A stretch of DNA of 41,305 nucleotides from a virus. Shown piece after piece: positions 29,770 to 38,477 of this stretch; the first letter of the stretch is position 1, and every line of letters begins with the position of its first letter. The stretch lies in IMG/VR virus record IMGVR_UViG_3300021067_000012, positions 1 to 41,305 of that record. One strand, given 5' to 3'. A program made the translations under genes and the position numbers. Below the pieces are notes generated by a model. It was not told where the DNA came from and made no database searches. It was given only the letters and a program-made list of their open reading frames with translations.

Positions 29770-31259
29770 CAGGACGTCCCCACGTGGGCCTCGAGCGAGG
29801 CGCCCACCACCGTGACCGGCACCGCATCCGCGATGGCGACCTCGAACACCCGATCCCGGGCCGAGCCGAGGCGATCCCAGACGACGCGCGTCCGAAAGGC
29901 GCCACGCGCCCCGAGACTCGCGCGCCGTTCATCGGACCACGTCCGGCCCCCATCGTTGCTATAGCGGAGCATCGCCACGGGCGCGGCCGATAAGTCCGTG
30001 CCGATGCCTGTCTCGGCGTCGAGCTCGAACCGCGAGTAGAAGACCGTCTTGCCGTCCTGCCGGATGTGGGGCGCGCGGCGCATCCGGCGCAACGGGCCGA
30101 GGTTGTCATCGTGGTAGGCCAGCGACTGCTCGTAGATCGTCCCGGCCTCGGGATCGCCTACCAGGTGCTTGCCGAAGGCGTAGCAGTGACAGCACGACCG
30201 ATCCATCCCGTACTCGCCGCGGGCGGTGGACCACCGGCCGCGTTCATGCCACAAGCCCGTCGAGACGTCGTAGACGAACGTGGCGTCGGCGGTCGGGAAG
30301 GTCAGCACGTAGAACGTCCGGCCTTCCTCCTGGTAGGCATAGCCGATCGCATCGTCGCGGCGGGCGTAGCCGCGCCAGAGGTGTTCGAGCGCATCCGTCG
30401 AGACGCGCACGGGCGAACTGCCCTGCGCCTTGATCACCATCCCGGCGCCGTCCTTGTTGCGCCCGAGCCAGAATCCCGTGTTATCGAGTTCGGCCGCGCT
30501 GAACGGGGCTTCGATGCCGAAACTCATATACGCGCCGGGAATTGGCTGGAAGACTTCATCGGCCGCGCCGCTTTGGTAGTAGGCGATGCTGCTGACCGAG
30601 CCGAGCAGCCAGACTTGCCGTTGCAGGTTGATCGCCGCCAGCCAGTTGTCGGATCCCAACGATCGCACGGCGGCATCGTTCGGATCCCAGGAGAGGCCGT
30701 CGAAAATGTCGGAGTACTGAAACCGGATACCGTCCTTCTCCAAGGCGAGAAAGTAGCCGTCCACGAACAACCCCATGACGGCATAGGTCGGGAACCCCGC
30801 GGCGGTGATCGGCGTGAACACATCGCTCGCAAGATCGAAGATGTAGCCCTCGCCGCCCGAGGTGATAAACAGCTGGTGCCCGCCTTGGCCGTTACTCGAG
30901 ATGGTCGCGGGCTCGGGTCCAACGGCCACCGTGCCGTGCGTGGTCACCGGGCCACCGACCGCATCAGGGGTAATCTCGGCGAAGATGCCCCCCACCACCG
31001 CAAAGGCCCGCCCGTCCTGCGCGAACAGGGCGCGCACGGGCCGGTCATCGAACATCTGCCCGCTGATCGGCGGATCCGGCGCGAAGATCGCGGCGTCGGG
31101 GATGTAGATGCGCTTGCCGGGTGCCGAGTAGAACACCGTCGCCGGATCAGCGCCGTCCTTTTCGACGGTCACGGGGATGAGATTGACCGCCCTGTCGGCA
31201 CTCACCACGCGGCTGCGTGCCTGATACGTCCCGCCCACGAATCCCTGGAAGACCGGCAT
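29769..31259 (-). CDS. gp10-like packaged-DNA stabilisation / tail hub protein
   Basis: 496 aa from ATG 31259; P22 gp10 is 472 aa. It closes the portal channel after packaging. Start MPVFQGFVGGTYQARSRVVS then AVNLIPVTVE; beta-propeller-like blades (HQLFITSGGEGYIFDL, GLSWDPNDAAV, WLAAINLQRQVWLLG); C-terminal RRMRRAPHIRQDGKTVFYS, ELDAETGIGTDLSAAP, RYSNDGGRTWSDE and WDRLGSARDRVFEVAI, the hallmark of this family. The start overlaps the previous stop by one base. Confidence 0.88.
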   Translation of the reverse strand: MPVFQGFVGGTYQARSRVVSADRAVNLIPVTVEKDGADPATVFYSAPGKRIYIPDAAIFAPDPPISGQMFDDRPVRALFAQDGRAFAVVGGIFAEITPDAVGGPVTTHGTVAVGPEPATISSNGQGGHQLFITSGGEGYIFDLASDVFTPITAAGFPTYAVMGLFVDGYFLALEKDGIRFQYSDIFDGLSWDPNDAAVRSLGSDNWLAAINLQRQVWLLGSVSSIAYYQSGAADEVFQPIPGAYMSFGIEAPFSAAELDNTGFWLGRNKDGAGMVIKAQGSSPVRVSTDALEHLWRGYARRDDAIGYAYQEEGRTFYVLTFPTADATFVYDVSTGLWHERGRWSTARGEYGMDRSCCHCYAFGKHLVGDPEAGTIYEQSLAYHDDNLGPLRRMRRAPHIRQDGKTVFYSRFELDAETGIGTDLSAAPVAMLRYSNDGGRTWSDERRASLGARGAFRTRVVWDRLGSARDRVFEVAIADAVPVTVVGASLEAHVGTS

Positions 31260-31531
31260 CAGCTGGCCTTCCGCCGTTCCGGCACCTGCCGCCGCTCGAT
31301 CCGCCCGATCCGTCGATCCGCATCCGTGACCCGGTTGGTGGCGTCCGCGATGATCGCCGCATGGACGTCGTCGCTGAGGCTGCACACCCGTGCCCGCAGC
31401 GTCGGCAGTTCCGCCGCCACGACCGCGACGCGCTCGCTCAGCTCCAGATCGCCGAGGCGGGAGACGAGCCGCATCAGGTACATCGTCGTGCGCTCGTGCT
31501 GGGCCACCAGGGTCTGTAACTCATTGCTCAT
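31259..31531 (-). CDS. Small helical protein between adaptor and hub genes, 90 aa
   Basis: MSNELQTLVAQHERTTMYLM then LGDLELSERVAVVAAELPTL and a basic end (IERRQVPERRKAS). Predicted coiled coil. One-base overlap with gp10 and ATGA overlap with the adaptor fusion gene. It may be a neck component or chaperone; not recognised. Confidence 0.65.
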   Translation of the reverse strand: MSNELQTLVAQHERTTMYLMRLVSRLGDLELSERVAVVAAELPTLRARVCSLSDDVHAAIIADATNRVTDADRRIGRIERRQVPERRKAS

Positions 31532-33561
31532 CGCACGAAAATGCGGTCGGAGTGAATATCGTACTGTTCGCCGTAAATGCCGATCCGCGGCGGGATGCGC
31601 GTGTTGCTGCGTTTCACCGCCGCTTTGCTCTCACTCGCCCGCTCCAGCAGCGTCGGACTCACCGGCTTGCCGTACTCCTCGGCCAGTTCCACGGCCAAGT
31701 TACTGACCAGCATCCGCGCCCAGCCGGGGGGGACGCTGATCACCGTGTCGAGACTGGCGACAGACGTGAGCGGCGAACCTGGGGCATACAACGCGAGCTG
31801 GATGGCCGCGGTCGGGACCGGATAGACGTGCAGCGTCCCTAACGGAAAGCCGGGCGAGTAGTAGACGCTGTGCGGCTCGGTCGCGGTCAGCGCTTTCTGC
31901 GGCAGGTTTGCCCACGAAGCGTCCGTGAACATCCCTAGCGGGCGCTCGGAGGTGGGCGTCACCGCCGCGTCGATCAGGGCCACGCGGTCGAGGTACGCGG
32001 GATACACGATGTTGAGATCCCCGCCGGGACCGACGGTGTAGCTGCTCTGCGCCGCGAGGCTGTGCGTGCTGCGCGTCAGCGTGGCCAGCGACAGAGACTC
32101 GGCCCGGAGTGCGTCGATCCACGTCTGGAACGTCAACAGCGCGTCACTCGCTTGTCCCGACGAGATCCGTTCGCCTTCGCCCAGCACGCCGAGCAGCCGC
32201 AACGCGCGGGTAATCAGGTCGCGCACCGTCTGCGTCAGGGCGGTTTCCGCGGGTACCACGGGCGAGGGGGTCGGAGGCGCGACATAGACGGTGCTATTCG
32301 CGTCATTGGAGCCGTCCCCATACGTACTCCACGCCGTGCGCAGGCCGTTGAACGTCGTAATGCCCGCCGTGCCGTAGACGCTGCCGAACGTCCCCGCGCC
32401 GGTCAGTTCGAACGTGTTCCGATCGACCACGCCGCCGCCGCTGTCCCCGCTGCTGTCGGCCCATTCATAGGCCGGCACGCCGTACGCGTTGATGCGCGTG
32501 TTGGTGACAGTGATCGTGCCGGACTTATTGCCGGTATCGCCGACGCCGACGCGCACGACGCCGTGCGTGCCCGTGCGCGTCGTCAACGTGCAGGTATCAA
32601 TGAGACAGCCGACTGCCGCTTTGCAGTACAGGGCACTGCCGTTCGTAGCATGGACGAATCCGCCTTCGGCCGTACAGCCCGACACAGCATGTCCAGCGGA
32701 CTCTTTCAGGACGATGGCATAATCGGCCCCGTTGACCGTGCAGCCGGTGATCTGAATCGCCGAGGCGCCCGCGCCGATCAGCAGCCCATGCCCGGTGCCC
32801 GTCGCGGTGGTGATCGTCGCGTCCCGAATGGACCCCGTCAGCGTGCCGATGGCGGTATGCGAATCCTGTCCGACCTGCACGCCGTACGCCCCCGTGCCAG
32901 TAAACGTCCCCCCGTCCACTTCGAACCCGGTCACCACGCCGGAGAGATACAGCGCTCCCAGCGAACCCATCGCCGTGCAGGCGCGCACGACCGAGGCCGA
33001 AACCGATCCGCCCGTCGATTGCACGCCTTCAATCACGATCGCGCGGGCATTGGTGTTACCGCCGACCGTGGCGGTACAGCCATCGAGGGTGAGGTAATTG
33101 ATCGCCACGGCACCCGACGTGGTCGCTTGCAGGCCGTACCGCTGCGATCCCGGATCGGTCGGGGCGACAAAGCGACACCCGAGAAAACTGAGCCGCGCCG
33201 TCTGGCTGATGCGCACCGCGGACGTGTTGGTGCTCAGGCGCGAGCCGAAGGTCACCTGTCGAAAACGGTAGTACGCATTCGCCGCGCCCGTCAGCGTGTT
33301 GTAGGTCGCGTTCGCGGCCCCGCGAATGACGACATCAGCCGCCACGCCCGTCTCGGATTCAAACGTCACCCAATCCGTGAAGGTGCGGTTGATGTTGAAG
33401 TAGCCGGCGCCCGCCGTGCTTTCCTCATACGTGCCGGACCCAATCCGCACGGTGTCGCCGTGGGTCACGGTGGCTTGCGCTTTCGACAGGGTCAACCAGG
33501 GCAGGGCCGCACTGCCGTCGCCTGTCGTATCGTTGCCGGTCGTGCGGACGTAATAGATCAC
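31528..33561 (-). CDS. Fusion: N-terminal right-handed beta-helix + C-terminal gp4-like head-tail adaptor
   Basis: 677 aa, GTG start (GTGA overlap). Residues 1 to about 415: beta-helix, starting MIYYVRTTGNDTTGDGSA (a 'DG....P..tl..A' entry) with repeated rungs (LSFLGCRFVA, YLTLDGCTATV, IQITGCTVNGADYAIVL, LIDTCTLTTRTG). Residues 416-442: Pro-rich linker (APPTPSPVVPAETAL). Residues 443-677: adaptor domain, TVRDLITRALRLLGVLGEGE, DALLTFQTWIDALRAE, WARMLVSNLAVELAEEYG and TLLERASESKAAVKR, matching P22 gp4 tail-accessory proteins (166 aa). The frame is open through the linker, with no stop. The beta-helix may project from the neck. Fusion is direct; assembly role inferred. Confidence 0.85.
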   Translation of the reverse strand: MIYYVRTTGNDTTGDGSAALPWLTLSKAQATVTHGDTVRIGSGTYEESTAGAGYFNINRTFTDWVTFESETGVAADVVIRGAANATYNTLTGAANAYYRFRQVTFGSRLSTNTSAVRISQTARLSFLGCRFVAPTDPGSQRYGLQATTSGAVAINYLTLDGCTATVGGNTNARAIVIEGVQSTGGSVSASVVRACTAMGSLGALYLSGVVTGFEVDGGTFTGTGAYGVQVGQDSHTAIGTLTGSIRDATITTATGTGHGLLIGAGASAIQITGCTVNGADYAIVLKESAGHAVSGCTAEGGFVHATNGSALYCKAAVGCLIDTCTLTTRTGTHGVVRVGVGDTGNKSGTITVTNTRINAYGVPAYEWADSSGDSGGGVVDRNTFELTGAGTFGSVYGTAGITTFNGLRTAWSTYGDGSNDANSTVYVAPPTPSPVVPAETALTQTVRDLITRALRLLGVLGEGERISSGQASDALLTFQTWIDALRAESLSLATLTRSTHSLAAQSSYTVGPGGDLNIVYPAYLDRVALIDAAVTPTSERPLGMFTDASWANLPQKALTATEPHSVYYSPGFPLGTLHVYPVPTAAIQLALYAPGSPLTSVASLDTVISVPPGWARMLVSNLAVELAEEYGKPVSPTLLERASESKAAVKRSNTRIPPRIGIYGEQYDIHSDRIFVR

Positions 33562-34103
33562 AGGACGATCAACTCCACGAGATACCGATCCAGCGTCAGC
33601 GTCTCACCGCTGACGGTTTTCTGGCCGGTGATCACCACCGTCGTGTCGGCGGTCGTCACCACGCTGGCGGTCACGGCGACCCCCGAACTGGCACTGAACC
33701 CTAAACCCGTGGATAACGCGCCGCCGATCTGGGCATTGGTGGCATTTCGATTGGTGATGAGGGTCAGCAGGTACGCGCTGGCCGTGGTCGTGGGCGCCAG
33801 GGAGGTAAAGGCGGTCCCTGCGGCCCCGCTGTACCGCACGCGCAGCGTCTTGGTATTCGCACTATTGGTATAGGCCCACGTCGTCGTAATACGCAGCGTT
33901 CCACTGAGGCCCAACGCGTTGGCTGGAACCGTACACGTAGCCAGCACGTTTTCCGTGGTATCGGCCGCGGCGCTCACCGCGACGGCCGACGCACAGAGCA
34001 CCCGTACCGCGTTCACCGGCTTCGGCCGGATCGTGACCTGCGCGAGACTCGGCGCGAACAGCACGCCCACGCCGAGGCCGATGAGCAACAGCTTGCGAGT
34101 CAT
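33558..34103 (-). CDS. Signal-peptide-bearing beta-rich protein, 181 aa
   Basis: Start ATG 34103 ([20 protein letters not shown]), a basic end plus hydrophobic core and APSLAQ cleavage-like site. The rest is beta-rich: TTENVLATCTVPANALGLSG, TLRITTTWAYTNSANTKT, LRVRYSGAAG, as in phage virion surface proteins. Placed between capsid and neck genes. A virion protein should not need export, so the N terminus may be a moron gene signal or a propeptide. Confidence 0.7.
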   Translation of the reverse strand: MTRKLLLIGLGVGVLFAPSLAQVTIRPKPVNAVRVLCASAVAVSAAADTTENVLATCTVPANALGLSGTLRITTTWAYTNSANTKTLRVRYSGAAGTAFTSLAPTTTASAYLLTLITNRNATNAQIGGALSTGLGFSASSGVAVTASVVTTADTTVVITGQKTVSGETLTLDRYLVELIVL

Positions 34104-34447
34104 CGCGCCTCTTGGTAGCAATGGACCTTCAGCACGCCGCTCGTGCCGCCAGTCCGAATGGCTCTGAAGCGCACCAAGTTCGTCGTGCCCCGCAACTGCA
34201 GCACGTCGCCCACCTCCAGCAGCACACCTTCGCTGGCCGTCGGGTTGGTGCCATCGAAGCGGTAGCGGATCTGCGCGGTTTCCAGCCGCCCTTCGCAGGC
34301 CGTCTGCTGCGGCTCCCCTGGAGGCCGGATGATCGCGTCGGTGAGGCCGATCGCCGTCCCCGCGACGGTGATCGATTCATAGGTGACGCGGGATTGCGCC
34401 GAGAGGCTGACTGTGCCGAGTATTACCAGCAGCGCGATGCGCCGCAT
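34100..34447 (-). CDS. Small protein with signal-peptide-like N terminus, 115 aa
   Basis: [20 protein letters not shown]: two Arg, hydrophobic core and SAQS cleavage-like site. Then [20 protein letters not shown] and a beta stretch ([36 protein letters not shown]) ending VHCYQEAR, with two Cys that could pair outside the cytoplasm. Coupled by ATGA to the next signal-bearing gene. Confidence 0.7.
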   Translation of the reverse strand: MRRIALLVILGTVSLSAQSRVTYESITVAGTAIGLTDAIIRPPGEPQQTACEGRLETAQIRYRFDGTNPTASEGVLLEVGDVLQLRGTTNLVRFRAIRTGGTSGVLKVHCYQEAR

Positions 34448-34459
34448 AGCTCGTCCTCC

Positions 34460-35467
34460 TTACGTCGGGATCGCCGCCGTGCGTCCCGTCTCAATGAGCG
34501 ACACCCCATCGCTGATCCAGTTCACGACGAACTGCCGGTTCGCCGTTGTCCCCAGCGCCAGCGTCGTCTGCGGCTTGAACCCCGTCCCGAACGTGATCGT
34601 CTTCGCCGTCGTCGCCGTCTGCACCAGCACCAGCGAACACCGCACCCCCGCCGCCGGGACCGTCGTCGTCAGCGTAGCCGTCGCACTGGGCGAGGTCTTC
34701 ACGTTCACGTGCGTCGCGAGTGCCATTGCTGTCGTCCCCGGGGCCAGGGTCACCATCCCGAGTGCCTGCCCGCTGCTGCCGCCACTCGGCGGCGCCGCGA
34801 AGGTCCCATCGGCCCGCAGAAAGTTCGTCGTCCCGCCGGGAAACACATGGTCCGCAAGACTCGTGACGCTGTGCTGCTGCGCGTGCAGCTGGCTCACGTC
34901 CGCTTTGCCCGTCAGCGCCGCCGTCAACCCCGTCACGTCCGCTTGCGCGTGGGTATGCGCACTCGGCGGGAACGTCGGCGGGCGGTTCGTCAGGCCGTTC
35001 CAGTCCGTCGTCCCCGGTGGCCCGACGTCGCCCGGATCGCCTTTCGGCCCTGGCACCGTGCTATCGGCGCCAGCAGGGCCGGGATCGCCGCGATCTCCCT
35101 TCTCGCCCTTCTCGCCGGCGGGCCCAGGGACGGTGCTATCCGCGCCAGGGGGCCCCGGATCGCCACGATCCCCCTTCGGGCCGGCGACCGTGCTGGGCGG
35201 CCCTTCGGGGCCTTCCGGGCCTTCGGGACCAATCAGCCCGCGTGGCCCTTCTGGTCCGACCTCCCCGCGTTCGCCGCGTTCGCCAGGCGGGCCTGGAGGT
35301 CCCATGGGCCCCGCCACTCCACCCAGGGCGGAAAGGTCGCTGCCTTCGTGCAGCACCGGATGCTCACCGATCAGCGGTACGGGGCCGAGAAACCGCCACC
35401 GCCCACCGATGTCATAGTCCGCACCGGGCTGAAAGACGCCCCCCGCGCTGTGCCCTTTCTCTGCCAC
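34460..35467 (-). CDS. Collagen-like fibre protein, 335 aa
   Basis: GTG start at 35467. Residues about 51-155 are Gly-X-Y triplets ([45 protein letters not shown]) broken by short STV spacers, with GADSTVPGP present twice. Then a helical link ([17 protein letters not shown]) and a beta-rich C-terminal trimer-like domain ([25 protein letters not shown]). Such proteins form triple-helix fibres on virions. The 128 bp upstream (35468-35595) hold no gene, only a GC hairpin. The start codon lacks a clear ribosome site. Confidence 0.85.
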   Translation of the reverse strand: MAEKGHSAGGVFQPGADYDIGGRWRFLGPVPLIGEHPVLHEGSDLSALGGVAGPMGPPGPPGERGERGEVGPEGPRGLIGPEGPEGPEGPPSTVAGPKGDRGDPGPPGADSTVPGPAGEKGEKGDRGDPGPAGADSTVPGPKGDPGDVGPPGTTDWNGLTNRPPTFPPSAHTHAQADVTGLTAALTGKADVSQLHAQQHSVTSLADHVFPGGTTNFLRADGTFAAPPSGGSSGQALGMVTLAPGTTAMALATHVNVKTSPSATATLTTTVPAAGVRCSLVLVQTATTAKTITFGTGFKPQTTLALGTTANRQFVVNWISDGVSLIETGRTAAIPT

Positions 35468-35595
35468 TCAGGCCATCACGGTCTGAAGCCCTCCGCATGT
35501 ACGGCCGATAACGCCCGGCAGGTGAACGCGCGGGGCTCCATCCCGCGTTAGTAGCCCGCCGGGCCGGTGGTGAACACTGCCGGTCCGGTGTCCCC

Positions 35596-36048
35596 CTATG
35601 CCGCCGCCGGTCCGTCCGGTGGTGGCTTGCGCGGACGCCACCCGCCGCGCTTCTTCGGTGCCGGAATGTCCGCGACATGCGCATCGGTCGCCTCGTCGGC
35701 GGCTTTCGCTTCCGCCTGCGCCTTCGCGCTCAGGCGCTGATCGGCGAAGTGGCGCTCCGCGGCGGCGCGGGCGATCTCTTGCTCGAGCGCTTCGCGGTAG
35801 TCGAGCGCTTCACGGGTCGAACGCCGCCAGCCATCCGCCAAGGCGCGTTCTAGTTCCGCGTCGTTTTTCACGTAACGGATCGATCCCGCCGAGAACGCTT
35901 CGTCTTCAGGATCGAGCACCCGCCACTGGCCGCTCTTGTGCCGCCGCGCCATGTACAGAGCACGGGGATACTCGCGGTACACGTACGGCCCGTCGAACCG
36001 CGCGAGTTCTTTGGCAACGGCGGATTCCGGGCTCAGGATGACACCCAT
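35596..36048 (-). CDS. EYPR-motif virion-region protein, 150 aa
   Basis: MGVILSPESAVAKELARFDG, then YVYREYPRALYMARRH, ELERALADGWRRS, a coiled coil and a basic Pro tail (KKRGGWRPRKPPPDG). It shares 'Y-x-EYPR-x-x-Y ... E ... L..GW' with the gene just upstream, which it overlaps (TAATG). The 'EYPR...Y' motif occurs in small phage proteins near capsid genes. Role unknown. Confidence 0.65.
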   Translation of the reverse strand: MGVILSPESAVAKELARFDGPYVYREYPRALYMARRHKSGQWRVLDPEDEAFSAGSIRYVKNDAELERALADGWRRSTREALDYREALEQEIARAAAERHFADQRLSAKAQAEAKAADEATDAHVADIPAPKKRGGWRPRKPPPDGPAAA

Positions 36049-36524
36049 TACGTCCGTCCCTTCCCGGCGGTGCGGTCCTGCTCGGCCTGCCGCGCCTGCT
36101 GTTCGCCGTCCAGCGCCTGCGCCTGCTGGTCACGCGCGTGTGCCGTTTCCTCAGCCGTGGGCTGATTGATCACTTCCACCTGCGCCACGGGCGCGGCGGT
36201 GGCTTCCGCGCCCATCTTCCGACTCACGGCCAGCTTCTGCTGACGGATCGCGGCCTCGTGTCGCGCTTCGTCGGTTTCGGGGATGGCGGTCTCCCCCCAA
36301 CCTTCGCCGAGCGCGCTCCACTCGTCTTCCGACCCGACCACCTTGGTCACGCCGCTCTGGTGATACGCCATGCGCGGATATTCGGCATAGCCCGGTCGCT
36401 TGGACGGATCACCGTCGGGAAAGTGCTTGGGATCGTTGGGATCGACCGTGACGGTCTGACCGGCTGCCAGCGCGGCCTGTTCCTCGTCGGTCAGTTCGGT
36501 CTTCTGCTGCTGATCGTTCGCCAT
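36048..36524 (-). CDS. EYPR-motif virion-region protein, 158 aa
   Basis: MANDQQQKTELTDEEQAALA, DPKHFPDGDPSKRPGYAEYP-RMAYH (in parts), DEWSALGEGWGET, then a Gln/Ala/Glu helical tail (QQAQALDGEQQARQAEQD). Same 'YAEYPR..Y...GW' pattern as the next gene. GAGG six bases before ATG. First gene after the terminator downstream of the decoration gene. Confidence 0.65.
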   Translation of the reverse strand: MANDQQQKTELTDEEQAALAAGQTVTVDPNDPKHFPDGDPSKRPGYAEYPRMAYHQSGVTKVVGSEDEWSALGEGWGETAIPETDEARHEAAIRQQKLAVSRKMGAEATAAPVAQVEVINQPTAEETAHARDQQAQALDGEQQARQAEQDRTAGKGRT

Positions 36525-36541
36525 GTGCTGTCCTCATGCGG

Positions 36542-36580
36542 AAAAAGGGACGCCTCGCCATCCTCCCCTCGAGACGTCCC
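36542..36580 (-). terminator. Rho-independent terminator after decoration gene
   Basis: On the minus strand, GGGACGTCTCG pairs with CGAGGCGTCCC (36580-36570 with 36557-36547), one internal mismatch, 12-base loop, followed at once by TTTTT (36546-36542). It lies 11 bases after the stop of the 200-aa gene and 17 before the next start. It may lower expression of genes after the coat and decoration genes. Confidence 0.8.
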
Positions 36581-36591
36581 AGACCGAACCG

Positions 36592-37194
36592 TTAGCCGAT
36601 CGTCACGCCCTTGAGCGCGGTCGCCAACCACGTTCCGTTGACGGCCTTGATGGTCATCGAGTCGCCAATCGCGCCGCCGAATGTGGCCACGTCGCTGGCG
36701 GTCGTATCGCCCGAGAACCCCGCCGTATGGGTCACGGTATGCGCGTTGGCCGTTCTGGCGATGAACGTCACTTCGTAGCCATCGATCGCCGCCGTCGGGG
36801 CCGCCAGCGTCAGCGCCAGGACGCCCGCTTTGGTCATCAGGATGTCCGTCCGCGGTGACGTCAACTTGCTGATGTCCACCGCGCCGTTGACGCTGTAGCT
36901 CTGGATGTCCCGGTCGCTGAGGTTCCGCTGCGCGGTGTCGGACGGCGGCGGCACGTTCAGATCCTCCGCCAGCCCGAACGACACCGGCGCGAGCGCGTTG
37001 TGCGTCTTCGCGGCCCCGCCGAACTTGCCGCGGCTGCGCACTTGAATGGTCGTGCCGGTGATCGACACCGGGATCATGAACTCCCCGTCCACCTGCATCC
37101 AGCCGGAGGTCGAGGCGCCCGTGGCCGAGGTCACTTTCACGAGGTTGCTGTTGATATCCAGCCCTGCGGCTAAGGTCGTCGTCGTAATGGCCAT
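36592..37194 (-). CDS. Capsid decoration/head-fibre-like protein, 200 aa
   Basis: ATG 37194 with GGAGGAG before it (MAITTTTLAAGLDINSNLVK). Beta-rich throughout: GWMQVDGEFMIPVSI, RDIQSYSVNGAVDISKL, GYEVTFIARTANAHTVTH, ending LATALKGVTIG. The gene follows the coat gene and is followed by a terminator, as decoration genes often are. The C-terminal half resembles beta modules of phage head-fibre proteins. Function inferred. Confidence 0.7.
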   Translation of the reverse strand: MAITTTTLAAGLDINSNLVKVTSATGASTSGWMQVDGEFMIPVSITGTTIQVRSRGKFGGAAKTHNALAPVSFGLAEDLNVPPPSDTAQRNLSDRDIQSYSVNGAVDISKLTSPRTDILMTKAGVLALTLAAPTAAIDGYEVTFIARTANAHTVTHTAGFSGDTTASDVATFGGAIGDSMTIKAVNGTWLATALKGVTIG

Positions 37195-37219
37195 GATGCT
37201 GTACTCCTCCTGCACGGCC

Positions 37220-38458
37220 TTAGCCGGCGACGCGGACGGCGCGCCACGCCTGAATGGTCGCCCAGCCGTACAGAATGTCGAGACGGCTCGGGTTGCCGTC
37301 GGTGGTGATCTGGTACTGCCGCACGAGTCGAATGCTGATCCCCGCGGTGCGACTCGCGACACGGGTCACTTCGGCGCCCGCGAGATCCCGCGACAGATCC
37401 GCCGCGACGAGCGCGAAGGCGTCGGGGTCGTACACCAGCGACTGCGGGCTGACGGTCGTGGCCAGCGTGCCGCCGCTCGAGCCCGTCGAACCCAGCACCG
37501 TGATCGCCGCGCTGTTGGCCGGGGAGGTATCGACGCTCTGCAACTGCCCGCTGGTGATGATGCTCGGGCTGATCGGGATCGTGATCGCGCCCGCCGTATC
37601 GCTCACGTCGCCCGTGACCACGAACTGCTGGAGCGATCCCGTCGAACGGAACGACAGCGGATTGATCCCGTAGACGCCCGCAATCGTGAAGACGTCGCCG
37701 CGCTTCAGCGTCGTCGCGCCACTCGCCCAGCCGGAGGTGACGAGGCTTGAGCCCGTCTGGCCCGCGCCGTTGACCACGGGCGTCGAGGCCGTGAACGTGC
37801 CCGTCGTGTGCTTCGCCGTGTTCGGCGACTCGAACCAGCCGCCGATGCCGAGCACTTCGCCGCTGAACTGCCCGGTGCGAAAGGCCGCGCTGATCGTGGC
37901 GCTCGGGTTGAACAGCGCGAAGTTCGCGTTGACCAGCCCGATTCGCGCCTGCGGGTCGAGAATCGCCACGCGACGTCCCGTGCCCGCCGCCATGTTGGTC
38001 AGCTTCGCGCCCGCCTGGAGATACGTGCTGTTGGTCGTCGGCGTCACACCCGGCGTGCCCACGACGTTGTAGACGTCGGGATACACCGTTTCGAAGCCCG
38101 CGACGTCCACCGCATTGGCGAGCGCTTCGGCGGCCGGATTGATCCGGCGCTCGCGCACTTCCTCGATCAGCATCGTCGCGTCCGCACTGGAGTACGACCA
38201 CGCGATGTTGTTCTGCGTCGTCAGACTGATCGGGACCGTCTGATCGAGCAGCGGCTGGAGCTGGAGCGCTTCGCCGCGCGTCACCATGAAGCGCTGCGGG
38301 AGGCGCGCGTTGACCGTGTAGCCGACCTTCGCGCCCGCCACGCGGAAGGCATCGTCGTAGTCCCGGTTCACGTTGGCCGCAAACCGCAGCTCGTTGACGT
38401 AGCCGCGGGCGACCTCTTTCGTGACCCACGTCGGGGTCACGAGGGTATTGGTTGCCAT
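37220..38458 (-). CDS. Major capsid protein, P22-coat-like
   Basis: 412 aa; P22 gp5 is 430 aa. It forms the icosahedral shell (HK97 fold). Start MATNTLVTPTWVTKEVARGY; then DAFRVAGAKVGYTVNARLPQ, LQPLLDQTVPISLTTQNNIA, RINPAAEALANAVDVAGFET and PDVYNVVGTPGVTPT, the conserved P22 coat order; later an inserted beta domain (RGDVFTIAGVYGINPLSF). C terminus RLDILYGWATIQAWRAVRV. It follows scaffold with a 19-bp gap. Confidence 0.9.
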   Translation of the reverse strand: MATNTLVTPTWVTKEVARGYVNELRFAANVNRDYDDAFRVAGAKVGYTVNARLPQRFMVTRGEALQLQPLLDQTVPISLTTQNNIAWSYSSADATMLIEEVRERRINPAAEALANAVDVAGFETVYPDVYNVVGTPGVTPTTNSTYLQAGAKLTNMAAGTGRRVAILDPQARIGLVNANFALFNPSATISAAFRTGQFSGEVLGIGGWFESPNTAKHTTGTFTASTPVVNGAGQTGSSLVTSGWASGATTLKRGDVFTIAGVYGINPLSFRSTGSLQQFVVTGDVSDTAGAITIPISPSIITSGQLQSVDTSPANSAAITVLGSTGSSGGTLATTVSPQSLVYDPDAFALVAADLSRDLAGAEVTRVASRTAGISIRLVRQYQITTDGNPSRLDILYGWATIQAWRAVRVAG

Positions 38459-38477
38459 CGATCCACCTGCTGATCAC

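Noticed and set aside
30066-31706. Plus-strand open frame (546 aa) opposite gp10
   Set aside because: Shadow of a firmly recognised structural gene.
32062-33873. Long plus-strand open frame (603 aa) opposite the adaptor fusion
   Set aside because: Arg/Ala/Gly-rich shadow of a gene whose minus-strand product has clear domains.
35468-35595. Gene or promoter in the gap before the collagen-like gene
   Set aside because: No frame with a ribosome site, no -10/-35 pair; just a GC hairpin without T run.
37170-38477. 435-aa minus frame in another phase of the coat gene
   Set aside because: Same strand, wrong phase; Arg/Gly/Asp-rich composition, while the other phase gives a P22-like coat protein.
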